64,000 bases of DNA from Calothrix sp. NIES-2098 (GCA_002368175.1 AP018172.1:5583001-5647000); one strand, 5' to 3'. Positions 26,776-35,505 are shown, numbered from the stretch's first letter. Made by a program: numbers and translations. The notes: generated by a model from the sequence alone, not told the origin.

Positions 26776-26800
26776 AAGCTCGCATGGGTGGGCTTTTTTA
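26776..26800 (+). terminator. Terminator of the 117-residue gene
   Basis: AAGCTC at 26776-26781 pairs with GGGCTT at 26790-26795, allowing one G-T wobble, followed by TTTTT. It lies 50 bases after the stop codon. Confidence 0.6.
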
Positions 26801-26920
26801 ATCAATCTCTAGGCTTTAGTCTGCGGACATCTAATCACAATTATGACTACCTTGTTGCCGTAAGCATACCTAAATTATCTCAAGGAAATTTCTTATAACG
26901 GAATGTTGCATCTTCCATCT

Positions 26921-27118
26921 TCAAAAGATTAATATCTTCTTGACTTCATCTAAAGGTACAGAAGGATTGTCTTTTTCTTCTTTTTTAGCTTCGCGTAAAT
27001 CTCTCAAATCTTCTAAATCTTCTAATAATTCTTGAATTTGCAAAAATTCTTCGTATGGCAAAACAGCAAATTCCTTCTGACCATTTTTTGAGATAAATTC
27101 TGGATGTAATTCAATCAT
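26921..27118 (-). CDS. Type II antitoxin, Phd/RelB-like
   Basis: The 65-residue protein starts with a short beta-rich segment (LHPEFISKNGQKEFAVLPYE) followed by a long acidic, charged helix (LEDLEDLRDLREAKKEEKDN), as in Phd- and RelB-type antitoxins of cyanobacteria. It lies 15 bases downstream of the RelE-type toxin gene on the same strand, so the order is toxin first. The pair most likely forms an autoregulated operon in which the antitoxin neutralises the RNase. Assignment is mainly by context and composition. Confidence 0.75.
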   Translation of the reverse strand: MIELHPEFISKNGQKEFAVLPYEEFLQIQELLEDLEDLRDLREAKKEEKDNPSVPLDEVKKILIF

Positions 27119-27133
27119 TTTGAGCCTATCCTT

Positions 27134-27382
27134 TTACTCATAAGCCTTACTGCGATGTTTCACCCTATAAATCATTATAGTTTGTTCTTCAATTTCAAAC
27201 AAAACTCGATAATCACCAACTCGTAATCGGTATTCTGGAGTAAAGTTAGTTAAGTGTTTAACATCGCCTTGCAAATTATCTTGCATCGCTTCGATTTTAG
27301 AAATTATCCGTTCTTTAATATCGGTGGAAAGTTGCGCTAAATCTTTAATAGCTTTGGGTTTAAATTCTATTTGATACTGCAC
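27134..27382 (-). CDS. RelE/ParE-superfamily toxin
   Basis: The 82-residue protein shows the RelE fold pattern: YQIEFKPKAIKDLAQLSTDI, then the central LTNFTPEYRLRVGDYRVLFE and the ending IMIYRVKHRSKAYE. Arg and Lys residues in RLRVGDYRV and RVKHRSKAYE are in the usual positions for mRNA cleavage. It is encoded first in the operon, before its presumed antitoxin. Members cleave mRNA at the ribosome; ParE-like members act on gyrase instead, and the sequence favours RelE. Confidence 0.85.
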   Translation of the reverse strand: MQYQIEFKPKAIKDLAQLSTDIKERIISKIEAMQDNLQGDVKHLTNFTPEYRLRVGDYRVLFEIEEQTIMIYRVKHRSKAYE

Positions 27383-27445
27383 ATAATTTAACCTTTTGAC
27401 TTAAATTAATGTAAAAAAACTTATTTCGTCATCAAACTTAGCTTT

Positions 27446-27787
27446 TTAAGCGATCGCAAACTCAGTCAATTTACGAGTTTCTGGATCGTGAAAAGCTAAA
27501 ACAATATCCTCTTTCGGTACACCTTCCCTTAATAACTCAGTAGCGATTCCTTCCTCAGTCCAATCTTCCTCAATATAAATCTTCTGATTCTTAATGCGAA
27601 CATAAACCGAAATTGCCTTGACTCTTTTATCATTTTTCCAGCCAATATTAAACCAAAGATATTGGCTTCTTTGATCGTCAAACATTAATACCTCATCTAT
27701 ATCTGGATCGGGTACTTGTGATGAAATTCTGTCATACTCGGTGAGGATTTGTTTGATTAAATTTTGATAATGGGTTAGTTTATCCAT
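27446..27787 (-). CDS. xisI: XisI-family protein
   Basis: The 113-residue protein is a typical XisI: MDKLTHYQNLIKQILTEYD at the start, then DEVLMFDDQRSQYLWFNIGW, IYIEEDWTEEGIATELL, and the ending AFHDPETRKLTEFAIA. XisI and XisH were described as factors controlling excision of the fdxN element during heterocyst differentiation in Anabaena, but homologous pairs are scattered in many cyanobacteria without an excision element. The start overlaps the end of xisH by 13 bases, a sign of translational coupling. No recombinase gene is nearby. Confidence 0.93.
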   Translation of the reverse strand: MDKLTHYQNLIKQILTEYDRISSQVPDPDIDEVLMFDDQRSQYLWFNIGWKNDKRVKAISVYVRIKNQKIYIEEDWTEEGIATELLREGVPKEDIVLAFHDPETRKLTEFAIA

Positions 27788-28191
27788 TGAATAATCTCCT
27801 CTTGCTGTAAATCAATAATTAATAGTAATACTTGATACTTATCTACAATAAACTTGATGGCGACTTGTTGAAAGAAATCCTCGTAAATTTTTTGACCTAT
27901 AGCTAAATATAATTTCTGTTCAGGATGGTCAATAGTAAGTAAAGCTTTATAAATGAGATACTGTCCTAATGCAGTTTCAAAATCGCGCATAGGAGAACGA
28001 CTGAGAAAACTTTTAATTTCAATAACAATTTTTTGTCCTTGTCTAGTCGCTGCAATGGTTTTTTCACCTGCAAGATCCGCAAACAGCTTAACTTCTGCAT
28101 ATTTAATTGGATAAGGATCGGCTGTAATTATCCACCCATTTTTAATTAAGGCATTTTTGACTGCATCATGGTAGAGATCTTTTGCTGGCAT
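27775..28191 (-). CDS. xisH: XisH-family protein (PD-(D/E)XK nuclease-like fold)
   Basis: The 138-residue protein starts with MPAKDLYHDAVKNALIKNGW, the standard XisH N-terminus. I therefore place the start at the ATG at 28191 rather than at the GTG six bases upstream. Residues around YAEVKLFADLAGEKTIAATR and KIVIEIKSF give the E...(D/E)xK arrangement of restriction-endonuclease-like folds. It is translated before and overlapping xisI, with which it probably forms a complex. The pair behaves as a mobile accessory unit and might be a nuclease-based toxin-antitoxin-like or element-excision system. Confidence 0.93.
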   Translation of the reverse strand: MPAKDLYHDAVKNALIKNGWIITADPYPIKYAEVKLFADLAGEKTIAATRQGQKIVIEIKSFLSRSPMRDFETALGQYLIYKALLTIDHPEQKLYLAIGQKIYEDFFQQVAIKFIVDKYQVLLLIIDLQQEEIIQWIN

Positions 28192-28242
28192 TGTCACCCT
28201 GCTAATAACAGTCAGGTGGGTATTACACCCACCCTGATAAAA

Positions 28243-30885
28243 CTATACCAATAAAGCCTGCTGCTCCTTAGTAATTACTCGCCCTTCATCCTCAAAACCG
28301 GCGATTTGATCGAAGTTCAAATAACGATACAAATTGTCAGCGAAAGGATTAATTTTCTTCGCCACAATATCAAGATATTCCTGCACTGTGGGAATGCGTC
28401 CTAACAATGCACAAACTGCGGCTAATTCGGCGGAACCTAAATACACTCTTGCTCCTTTACCCATGCGATTATTAAAATTGCGGGTAGAGGTAGAAAATAC
28501 AGTTGTGCCATCAGCAACTCGCGCCTGATTACCCATGCACAAACTGCATCCTGGCATTTCTGTCCTAGCACCTGCTGCACCAAAAACGCTATATACACCT
28601 TCTTCTTTGAGTTGGTATTCATCCATGCGGGTTGGGGGTGCTATCCACAGGCGTGTTTTTACTTCACCTGCGCCTTCTAAAACTTTCGCAGTTGCGCGAT
28701 AATGGCCGATATTTGTCATACAAGAACCAACGAATACTTCTTGCACCGGATCGTTAGCAACTTCTGATAATAATTTCACATTATCAGGGTCATTGGGAGC
28801 AGCAACAATTGGTTCTTTGATTTCGTTCAAATCAATTTCAATTATTTCGGCATACTCTGCATCTGCGTCAGCTTCAAGTAATACGGGATTGGCTAACCAT
28901 TCTTCCATTTTGGCGATGCGGCGGAGGATAGTACGCTCATCGTGGTAGCCTCTGGCTATCATATTTTTTAACAGCGTGATGTTAGAACGCAGATATTCGG
29001 CAATTGTTTCTGTACTCAGTTTAATTGTGCAACCTGCACAAGAACGTTCTGCTGATGCATCTGTTAATTCAAAGGCTTGTTCAACTTTTAAATCGGGCAA
29101 GCCTTCCATTTCTAAAATCCGCCCAGAGAAGATGTTTTTCTTGTTCTCTTTCTCTACTGTTAGCAATCCTTTTTGAATGGCGACGTAGGGAATGGCGTTA
29201 ACAATATCTCTGAGGGTAATACCTGGTTGCAATTCTCCTTTGAATCTTACCAAAACTGACTCTGGCATATCCAAAGGCATGACACCCAAAGCTGCGGCAA
29301 AGGCTACTAACCCAGAACCTGCGGGGAAGGAAATACCTAAGGGGAAGCGGGTGTGAGAGTCGCCGCCAGTTCCTACGGTGTCGGGTAGCAGCATCCGGTT
29401 TAGCCAAGAGTGGATGATACCATCACCAGGGCGTAGGGCAACGCCGCCACGTTGGGCGAAAAAGTCGGGAAGTTCGTGGTGAGTTTTGATATCGACTGGT
29501 TTGGGATAAGCTGCGGTATGACAGAAACTCTGCATCACCAAATCTGCACTAAAACCGAGACAGGCGAGTTCTTTTAACTCGTCGCGGGTCATGGGGCCTG
29601 TGGTATCTTGAGAACCAACGGTAGTCATGATGGGTTCGCAAGATGTACCAGGACGGACACCGGGTAAACCGCAAGCTTTCCCTACCATTTTCTGGGCGAG
29701 GGTGTAGCCTTTACCTGTATCTTCAGGTGCTTGGGGACGGATAAATAAGGTGCTGGGTTCTAAACCTAGTGCTTGGCGGGTTTTGTCGGTGAGGGTACGT
29801 CCTATTAATAAAGGAATGCGTCCACCTGCACGGACTTCATCGAGAATGGTATCAGGTTTGAGGGTGAAGGTGGAAATGACTTCGTCGGCTTCGTTAGCGA
29901 TTTCGCCTTTGTAGGGATGGATGGTAATCACGTCACCTGTTTCTAACTGGGTGACATCACACTGAATCGGCAAAGCACCGGCATCTTCAGCTGTATTAAA
30001 GAAAATAGGCGCGATCGCACCACCTAAAATATACCCCCCTGCGCGCTTGTTGGGCACAAAGGGAATATCATTGCCCATGTGCCACAATACCGAGTTGATA
30101 GCAGATTTACGGGATGAACCTGTACCCACTACATCCCCAACGTAAGCAACGGGATGTCCTTTTTTCTTTAATTCGGCAATGGTTTTTAAGCTTCCCGGTT
30201 GCCGTGACTCTAGCATTGCTAAGGCGTGTAAGGGAATATCCGGGCGAGTAGTGGCGTGGGTGGCGGGGGATAAGTCATCGGTGTTGGTTTCCCCAGGAAC
30301 TTTGAAAACTGTAACGGTAATTGCTTTGGGGAGTTGGGGACGAACGGTAAACCATTCAGCTTCCGCCCAAGAATCTATCACGCGCTTGGCGTAGGGATTG
30401 GTTTTTGATAGTTCCAAAACATCATGGAAAGCATCATACACCAACAGGATTTTGCTGAGGGCGTTGGCGGCATAAGCGGCAATGGGTTCTTTTCCTTGTC
30501 CCCCCATCACCAAGGGGGTTTCGGAAGACTCTGAGACAGAGGTGGTAGGAGTTTGCAGCAATTCAATTAAAGATTGCACGTTGTAGCCGCCTACCATCGT
30601 TCCCAGTAATTCTACTGCTTGGATGGGTGAAATTAAGGGGCTTTTTGTTTCACCTTTGGCAATGGCTGTGAGAAACCCTGCTTTGACGTAAGCTGCGGCA
30701 TCAACTCCAGGGGGTACGCGATCGCGCAATAAATGCAATAATGTATCTTCTTCCCCCTTGGGCGGATTCTTCAGTAATTCGCACAGTTCTGAAGTTTGTT
30801 TTGCATCTAACGGTAAGGGGGGAATTCCTAATTCGGCTCTTTCGACAACGTGTTGACGATATGATTCCAACATTCTAGACTCCAA
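28243..30885 (-). CDS. acnB: Aconitate hydratase B
   Basis: The 880-residue enzyme is a full-length AcnB: a HEAT-like N-terminal domain (1-160), a swivelling domain (about 165-375, with VGDVVGTGSSRKSAINS), and the catalytic domains. The [4Fe-4S] cluster cysteines are Cys722 in VGSCMTNIGHYR and Cys780 and Cys783 in MPGCSLCMGNQARV, with spacing like that of the enterobacterial enzyme. Other motifs are SFCHTAAYPKPVD and GTGGDSHTRFPLG. It interconverts citrate and isocitrate in carbon metabolism, and some members also act on 2-methylcitrate. The start MESRMLESYRQHVVERAE fits the family; the second Met may also be used. Confidence 0.97.
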   Translation of the reverse strand: MESRMLESYRQHVVERAELGIPPLPLDAKQTSELCELLKNPPKGEEDTLLHLLRDRVPPGVDAAAYVKAGFLTAIAKGETKSPLISPIQAVELLGTMVGGYNVQSLIELLQTPTTSVSESSETPLVMGGQGKEPIAAYAANALSKILLVYDAFHDVLELSKTNPYAKRVIDSWAEAEWFTVRPQLPKAITVTVFKVPGETNTDDLSPATHATTRPDIPLHALAMLESRQPGSLKTIAELKKKGHPVAYVGDVVGTGSSRKSAINSVLWHMGNDIPFVPNKRAGGYILGGAIAPIFFNTAEDAGALPIQCDVTQLETGDVITIHPYKGEIANEADEVISTFTLKPDTILDEVRAGGRIPLLIGRTLTDKTRQALGLEPSTLFIRPQAPEDTGKGYTLAQKMVGKACGLPGVRPGTSCEPIMTTVGSQDTTGPMTRDELKELACLGFSADLVMQSFCHTAAYPKPVDIKTHHELPDFFAQRGGVALRPGDGIIHSWLNRMLLPDTVGTGGDSHTRFPLGISFPAGSGLVAFAAALGVMPLDMPESVLVRFKGELQPGITLRDIVNAIPYVAIQKGLLTVEKENKKNIFSGRILEMEGLPDLKVEQAFELTDASAERSCAGCTIKLSTETIAEYLRSNITLLKNMIARGYHDERTILRRIAKMEEWLANPVLLEADADAEYAEIIEIDLNEIKEPIVAAPNDPDNVKLLSEVANDPVQEVFVGSCMTNIGHYRATAKVLEGAGEVKTRLWIAPPTRMDEYQLKEEGVYSVFGAAGARTEMPGCSLCMGNQARVADGTTVFSTSTRNFNNRMGKGARVYLGSAELAAVCALLGRIPTVQEYLDIVAKKINPFADNLYRYLNFDQIAGFEDEGRVITKEQQALLV

Positions 30886-31160
30886 ATATTAGCCACAGAT
30901 GGTTTTAGTGTTTATAATCACTGCCTATATTTCAGGAGAATTTTAGCTTACAAGTCTTTATCGACAGTATCAACTGCTAATAAGTCTCCCTACTTGAAGT
31001 TTTTGGTCTGGCTAGGACTTATAATTATCACTGTATAGCTACTTTTGCCAATAAATCTATTTGAAAATAATTCTTGGGTTGGCATTTCTCGACTTGGTTG
31101 TGTGTCTATTCATCAGATAAAATATTTCCTTTGTTAGTTAAGTTACACTCCTATTTGTAT

Positions 31161-31478
31161 ATGTCCAAAACATACACCGTTGAAGTTATCCATCAAGGCA
31201 AGAGTCACACTTTACAAGTCCCTGAAAATGAAACTATCTTAGCAGTTGCCGACCGAGCTGGTTTAGAATTACCTAGTTCTTGTCATGCAGGTGTTTGTAC
31301 AACTTGTGCAGGTAAAATTATCTCCGGATCTGTCGATCAAACTGATGGTATGGGCGTTAGTCCAGATTTACAAAAACAAGGTTACGTGTTGCTTTGTGTC
31401 GCTAGACCTCTGTCTGATATAAAAGTGGAAACAGAAAAAGAAGATACACTTTATCAACTGCAATTTGGCAAAGACTAA
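31161..31478 (+). CDS. Plant-type [2Fe-2S] ferredoxin
   Basis: I choose the ATG at 31161, giving 105 residues, because MSKTYTVEVIHQGKSHTLQV is the normal beginning of the family; an upstream ATG at 31074 would add an unrelated 29-residue extension. Cluster ligands are Cys41, Cys46 and Cys49 in SSCHAGVCTTCAG and Cys79 in LLCVARP. The sequence is more divergent than photosynthetic PetF1, for example in GVSPDLQKQGY, so it is probably a minor ferredoxin serving a specific partner. A perfect 14-bp stem follows the stop. Confidence 0.93.
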   Translation: MSKTYTVEVIHQGKSHTLQVPENETILAVADRAGLELPSSCHAGVCTTCAGKIISGSVDQTDGMGVSPDLQKQGYVLLCVARPLSDIKVETEKEDTLYQLQFGKD

Positions 31479-31480
31479 TT

Positions 31481-31537
31481 AAAGGATGAAGTATCAAGGC
31501 TAAAGGATGAAATTTCTCTTTTAATACTTCATCCTTT
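31481..31537 (+). terminator. Long inverted repeat after the ferredoxin gene
   Basis: AAAGGATGAAGTAT at 31481-31494 pairs perfectly with its complement at 31524-31537. A third copy of AAAGGATGAA lies in the loop at 31502-31511, so the same strand arm could form alternative hairpins. It begins only two bases after the stop codon. Confidence 0.6.
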
Positions 31538-31587
31538 ATGCTGTTATCAGCTATTCTAGAAAGCACTAATAACGAGGATAGGCGAGA

Positions 31588-31770
31588 ATGACAACTCATT
31601 TTATTACCGCAGAAATCGACCTTCAAGAAACTCCCACAGAGTTAGAGCAAGCAATTACCGCAGAATTACAAAAACAGGGTGAACCTTTACGTTGGGCAAT
31701 TACCTCTGTGGATACAGAACAGCAAAAGGCTACTGTGGAAGCTGTTGTCACTACAACAAGTGCAGAGTAA
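31588..31770 (+). CDS. Small acidic cyanobacterial protein
   Basis: The 60-residue protein MTTHFITAEIDLQETPTELE (beginning) is acidic, soluble and ends in a Thr-rich tail; it has alternating polar and hydrophobic residues compatible with a beta-alpha-beta-beta fold. GAGGATAGGCGAGA before the ATG is a good ribosome binding site. It lies 50 bases upstream of the DUF3326 gene and probably shares its transcript. No function is known to me. Confidence 0.65.
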   Translation: MTTHFITAEIDLQETPTELEQAITAELQKQGEPLRWAITSVDTEQQKATVEAVVTTTSAE

Positions 31771-31820
31771 TTAGTAATGAGTTCTGAGTAGTTAAAAATG
31801 AAACAAAAGTTAAGCTACTA

Positions 31821-32918
31821 ATGACTAATCTGACTACTCAGCACTCTGGAATTGGTATGCAACGTCCATATACTGCTATTTTAATTGTACCAACTGGTGT
31901 AGGGGCAGCAATCGGAGGTTATGCTGGGGATGCTTTACCAGTAGCCAGAGTTATATCACAGGTGTGCGATCGCCTCATCACTCATCCCAATGTCCTCAAT
32001 GGCGCAAGTTTGTACTGGAATCTACTTAATACTTTCTATGTTGAAGGTTACGGACTTGACAAATTTGCCGCTGGATGCTGGGGATTGCGTCCGGTGCATA
32101 GTAATAAAATAGGTTTGCTTTTAGACCAGGGCATAGAGCCGGAATTGCGGCTGCGACACCTACAAGTAGCGGATGCAGCCAGGGCCACCCTTGGGTTAAC
32201 TTTGACAGATTATGTAATTACAGATACGCCATTAAATATAGAATTACGCACTTCGCCATCGGGAATTAGTTGGGGAACAATTGGGAATCCCGATAGTTTA
32301 TTAAGAGCAGCAGAAGTATTAATTAAACAAGCTGGCGCAGATGCGATCGCAGTGGTTGCACGTTTCCCCGATGATATGGAAGAAGAAGCTGTAGAAAACT
32401 ACCGCCAAGGTAAAGGCGTAGATCCCCTAGCAGGTGCAGAAGCGGTAATTAGCCATTTAATCGTGCGTACCTTTAAAATTCCTTGCGCCCATTCTCCAGC
32501 TTTAGCCTCAGCACCCCCAAATCCTAATTTATCTCCCCGTTCTGCCGCAGAAGAATTAGGTTATACTTTTTTACCGTGCGTACTTGTCGGTTTAAGTCGC
32601 GCACCGCAATTTATCATAGAGAAAGGAACAGTCCAATATCTACCAGAAGATATCTGGGCAGAGCAAATCGATGCTGCAATAATACCAGCAACTGCTTGTG
32701 GTAGTAGTGCAATTCTGAGCTTAAATCAGAAGCGATGCCAAATTATCACTGTGGAGGAAAATCAAACTCAAATCCAAGTTCCTCCTCAACCTTTAGGGAT
32801 TAAGCCCATACAGGTAAACTCATATTTAGAAGCAGTAGGTGTTTTAGCAGCACACAAAGCAGGTGTGAATCCATCTGTTCTACGTCCGCAAATAAATTCG
32901 TTGCAGCAACTTAAATAA
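31821..32918 (+). CDS. DUF3326 family protein
   Basis: The 365-residue protein fits DUF3326: PYTAILIVPTGVGAAIGGYA at the N-terminus, NGASLYWNLLNTFYVEGYGL, GADAIAVVARFPDDMEEEAV, and AIIPATACGSSAILSL near the C-terminus. The glycine-rich N-terminal loop and the later TACGSSA segment suggest a nucleotide- or cofactor-binding fold, but the family has no assigned activity. The start at 31821 adds twelve residues before MQRPYTAIL, and the second Met at 31857 is an equally possible start. It follows the 60-residue gene closely. Confidence 0.88.
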   Translation: MTNLTTQHSGIGMQRPYTAILIVPTGVGAAIGGYAGDALPVARVISQVCDRLITHPNVLNGASLYWNLLNTFYVEGYGLDKFAAGCWGLRPVHSNKIGLLLDQGIEPELRLRHLQVADAARATLGLTLTDYVITDTPLNIELRTSPSGISWGTIGNPDSLLRAAEVLIKQAGADAIAVVARFPDDMEEEAVENYRQGKGVDPLAGAEAVISHLIVRTFKIPCAHSPALASAPPNPNLSPRSAAEELGYTFLPCVLVGLSRAPQFIIEKGTVQYLPEDIWAEQIDAAIIPATACGSSAILSLNQKRCQIITVEENQTQIQVPPQPLGIKPIQVNSYLEAVGVLAAHKAGVNPSVLRPQINSLQQLK

Positions 32919-32925
32919 TTAGTCA

Positions 32926-32947
32926 AGAGTCAAAAGTCAAAAGTCAA
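32926..32947. repeat. Short tandem AGTCAAA heptamer repeat
   Basis: Three near-tandem AGTCAAA/AGTCAAG units follow the DUF3326 stop and precede a C/T-rich run. These short tandem heptamers are a hallmark of spacers in heterocystous cyanobacteria. Confidence 0.6.
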
Positions 32948-32997
32948 GCATTTCATTTCCCCCTGCTTCTTTGTCCCCTTCCCTCCTCTAAACACCC

Positions 32998-33579
32998 GTG
33001 GTAGAACAACAAAAACAAGAACCAGAAATTCCATACTTAACACGCATCCAAGTACTGGGGGCGATGGGAGCGACTGCTATCATTTTGTGGATAGTCGCGA
33101 AATTATGGTTGCGCTTCGGTAATTTTTCTCTATTTGCTTGGAACTGGGATGGAAATGATTTGCTAGTGGGGATAGGGTTAGGATTAATTATTACTGTTTT
33201 GAGTGGTTTAACTTATCGCTTTGTGCCACCTTACCGTAAAAGTGCAGATTATTATTTAGATTTGGTACTCAAGCCTTTAGTTTTACCAGACATAATTTGG
33301 CTAGGTTTACTACCGGGGTTAAGTGAAGAATTATTATTCCGTGGTGTAATGCTACCAGCCTTAGGAGCCGATCATGTAGCTGTAATTGTATCCAGTCTTT
33401 GCTTTGGCGTTTTACACCTGAGTGGTTCGGAACAATGGCCTTACGTGCTGTGGGCGACTATTGTCGGGCTAATATTAGGGTATGGCGCTCTGATTACTGG
33501 CAATTTATTAGTGCCAATTATTGCTCATATTATTACGAATTTAATTTCTAGCTATTTATGGAAGTTACGGCGAGTATAA
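32998..33579 (+). CDS. CPBP-family intramembrane metalloprotease
   Basis: The 193-residue protein has about five to six membrane helices and the full CPBP (Abi/CAAX-like) set: Glu110-Glu111 and Arg115 in LSEELLFRGVML, His140 in FGVLHLSG, and His177 with Asn181 in IIAHIITN. Such proteins cleave peptides inside the membrane, and some act in maturation of prenylated or small peptide substrates. The start is GTG at 32998 and lacks a good ribosome binding site. Its stop lies 105 bases before the end of the convergent TPR gene. The substrate is unknown. Confidence 0.9.
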   Translation: MVEQQKQEPEIPYLTRIQVLGAMGATAIILWIVAKLWLRFGNFSLFAWNWDGNDLLVGIGLGLIITVLSGLTYRFVPPYRKSADYYLDLVLKPLVLPDIIWLGLLPGLSEELLFRGVMLPALGADHVAVIVSSLCFGVLHLSGSEQWPYVLWATIVGLILGYGALITGNLLVPIIAHIITNLISSYLWKLRRV

Positions 33580-33684
33580 GGGACTTCCAAATTAAAAAAT
33601 CATCAACGTTTGGGAAGTAGGGACATAAGTTCTTATTCAGGACTTTAGTCCTAAATTTTCAAGCACTAAAATCCTAACTACAAA

Positions 33685-35505
33685 CTACTCAAGTTCTGCA
33701 ATTAAATTGAGAATTTCTCGGTAATATTGAATGTTACCTTCTTTGTAATACAGGTTAGCGGATTCTTGGAAATCAGCAATTGCTCTTTCGTAATCTCCGA
33801 GATTGCGGTAAACATCAGCGCGTACTAGGTATGCTTCTGTCCAATGCGGTTGGAGTTGTAAGGCTTGGTTTAAGTCTTTGAGGGCTTCTTCTAATTCACC
33901 TAACCAAGAACGGCTACGGCCTCGATTGAACCAGTCTTCAGCAAAACTAGGCTCGATCGCTATTGCTTGATTATAATCCTCTAGCGCCCCTTGATAGTCT
34001 TCTATGGCATAGCGAGCGTTACCGCGATCGCTATAAAATGCGGCGGAGTTGGGATTTAGCTGTAATGCTTGGGTATAGTCTGCGATCGCACCTTCGTAAT
34101 CTTCTAAGGCATAGCGCAGAGAACCTCGGTTGTAATAAGCTTCTACTAATTCGGGATTGATTTGTAACGCTTGGTTGTAATCGGCAATTGCTCCTTGTTC
34201 GTCGCCCATTTGGCGGCGGACGTTGCCTCGGTTGCAGTAGGCTTGAGAAAAGTTAGGTGCAATTTCTATGGCATGAGTGTTATCGGTAATGGCTCCGTGG
34301 TAATCTTGCAAGGCTTCCCGAACAATACCTCGACCATAGTAAGCTTCGGCTAAATTGGCATTAAACATCAATGCCCAATCGTAATCTTTAATTGCCCCTT
34401 GGTAATCACCTAAACTCCGACGAGCCGCCGCGCGATCGCAATATCCCTCAGCCATCAAGGGATTGAGTTGCAGGAGTTTTGTACTATCTTTAATTGCTTC
34501 TTGATAATCTCCCATGCGGCGTCGCACATTGGCTCTTAAGCCGTATACTAAATCTAGAGTGGGATTTTCTTGCAATGCGCGGTTATAGTCGGCAATTGCC
34601 CCTTGATAATCTCCCAAAGCACTGCTTACTAAACCTCTTTCGTAATATGCTTGCACATCATCAGGATTTAAGGCGATCGCTTGATTAAAGTCTGTCATTG
34701 CTTGCTGATACTCTTCTAGGTGAGCATAGACCAAACCGCGATTATAATAAGCTCCGGCAAAATGGGGATTTAATTCTAAGGCTCTGTTGTAATCTTCAAT
34801 GGCGCGTTGATAGTCTGTCAGAGCATAACGCGCATTTCCCCGGTTATGATAAGCTTCCGCCAAATTGACATCTAGCTGTAATGCTTGGTCGTGATCGGCA
34901 ACAGCTTGGATATATTCTCCCAAAATATAATAAACATTGCCGCGATTAGTGTAGGCGGCGGCGAAATTTGGGTTTAACTGCAAAGCTTGGTTGAAATCCG
35001 CGATCGCTCCTTGATTATCGCCGCGATCGCAACGTGCTACACCGCGGTTATGGTAAGCATTGGCAATATCAACATTAATATAAGTAGATAAGTGTGGATT
35101 AATTTTAATTGCATTGTGGAAATTTAGCAGCGCTGTTTCATAGTCGCCTAGGGCAAAATAGGCTTTACCCCGACTATGGTAAGATTCAGCTAAATTGGGA
35201 TTAATTTGTACAGCCTGGTTATGATCGGCGATCGCTCCTTCATAATCTTCTAATAAGAAACGCACGTTACCCCGATTGCAGTAGGCTTCCGCAAAATCAG
35301 GGTTAATTTCTACAGCCCGATCGAAATCTGCGATCGCACCGTGGTAATCTTTAAGTTCGCTGCTAACGATCGTCCCTCGGTTATAGTAGGCTTCGGCAAA
35401 ATCCGGCTTAAGTTGTATTGCTTGAGTATAAGCGGCGATCGCTCCTTGATAGTCTCCTTGAAAGTTTTTGTTTAATCCCTGAGTTAAAAAATCTTCGGCA
35501 TTCAT
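33685..35505 (-). CDS. Protein of about seventeen tandem TPR repeats
   Basis: The 606-residue protein consists almost entirely of 34-residue TPR units with the consensus ANAYHNRGVARCDRGDNQGA or AEAYYNRGSLRYALEDYEGA followed by IADYNQAL and LNPN. A longer insert lies near residue 150. There is no signal peptide, membrane helix or catalytic domain. It is a soluble superhelical scaffold for protein binding. The DNA carries a matching periodic pattern, so repeat units can expand or contract. The ATG at 35505 begins MNAEDFLTQGLNKNFQGDYQ, which already enters the first repeat. Confidence 0.93.
   Translation of the reverse strand: MNAEDFLTQGLNKNFQGDYQGAIAAYTQAIQLKPDFAEAYYNRGTIVSSELKDYHGAIADFDRAVEINPDFAEAYCNRGNVRFLLEDYEGAIADHNQAVQINPNLAESYHSRGKAYFALGDYETALLNFHNAIKINPHLSTYINVDIANAYHNRGVARCDRGDNQGAIADFNQALQLNPNFAAAYTNRGNVYYILGEYIQAVADHDQALQLDVNLAEAYHNRGNARYALTDYQRAIEDYNRALELNPHFAGAYYNRGLVYAHLEEYQQAMTDFNQAIALNPDDVQAYYERGLVSSALGDYQGAIADYNRALQENPTLDLVYGLRANVRRRMGDYQEAIKDSTKLLQLNPLMAEGYCDRAAARRSLGDYQGAIKDYDWALMFNANLAEAYYGRGIVREALQDYHGAITDNTHAIEIAPNFSQAYCNRGNVRRQMGDEQGAIADYNQALQINPELVEAYYNRGSLRYALEDYEGAIADYTQALQLNPNSAAFYSDRGNARYAIEDYQGALEDYNQAIAIEPSFAEDWFNRGRSRSWLGELEEALKDLNQALQLQPHWTEAYLVRADVYRNLGDYERAIADFQESANLYYKEGNIQYYREILNLIAELE

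Noticed and set aside
31074..31160. N-terminal extension of the ferredoxin from an upstream ATG
   Set aside because: The extra 29 residues do not fit a ferredoxin or a clear targeting peptide, and ATG 31161 gives the standard family start.
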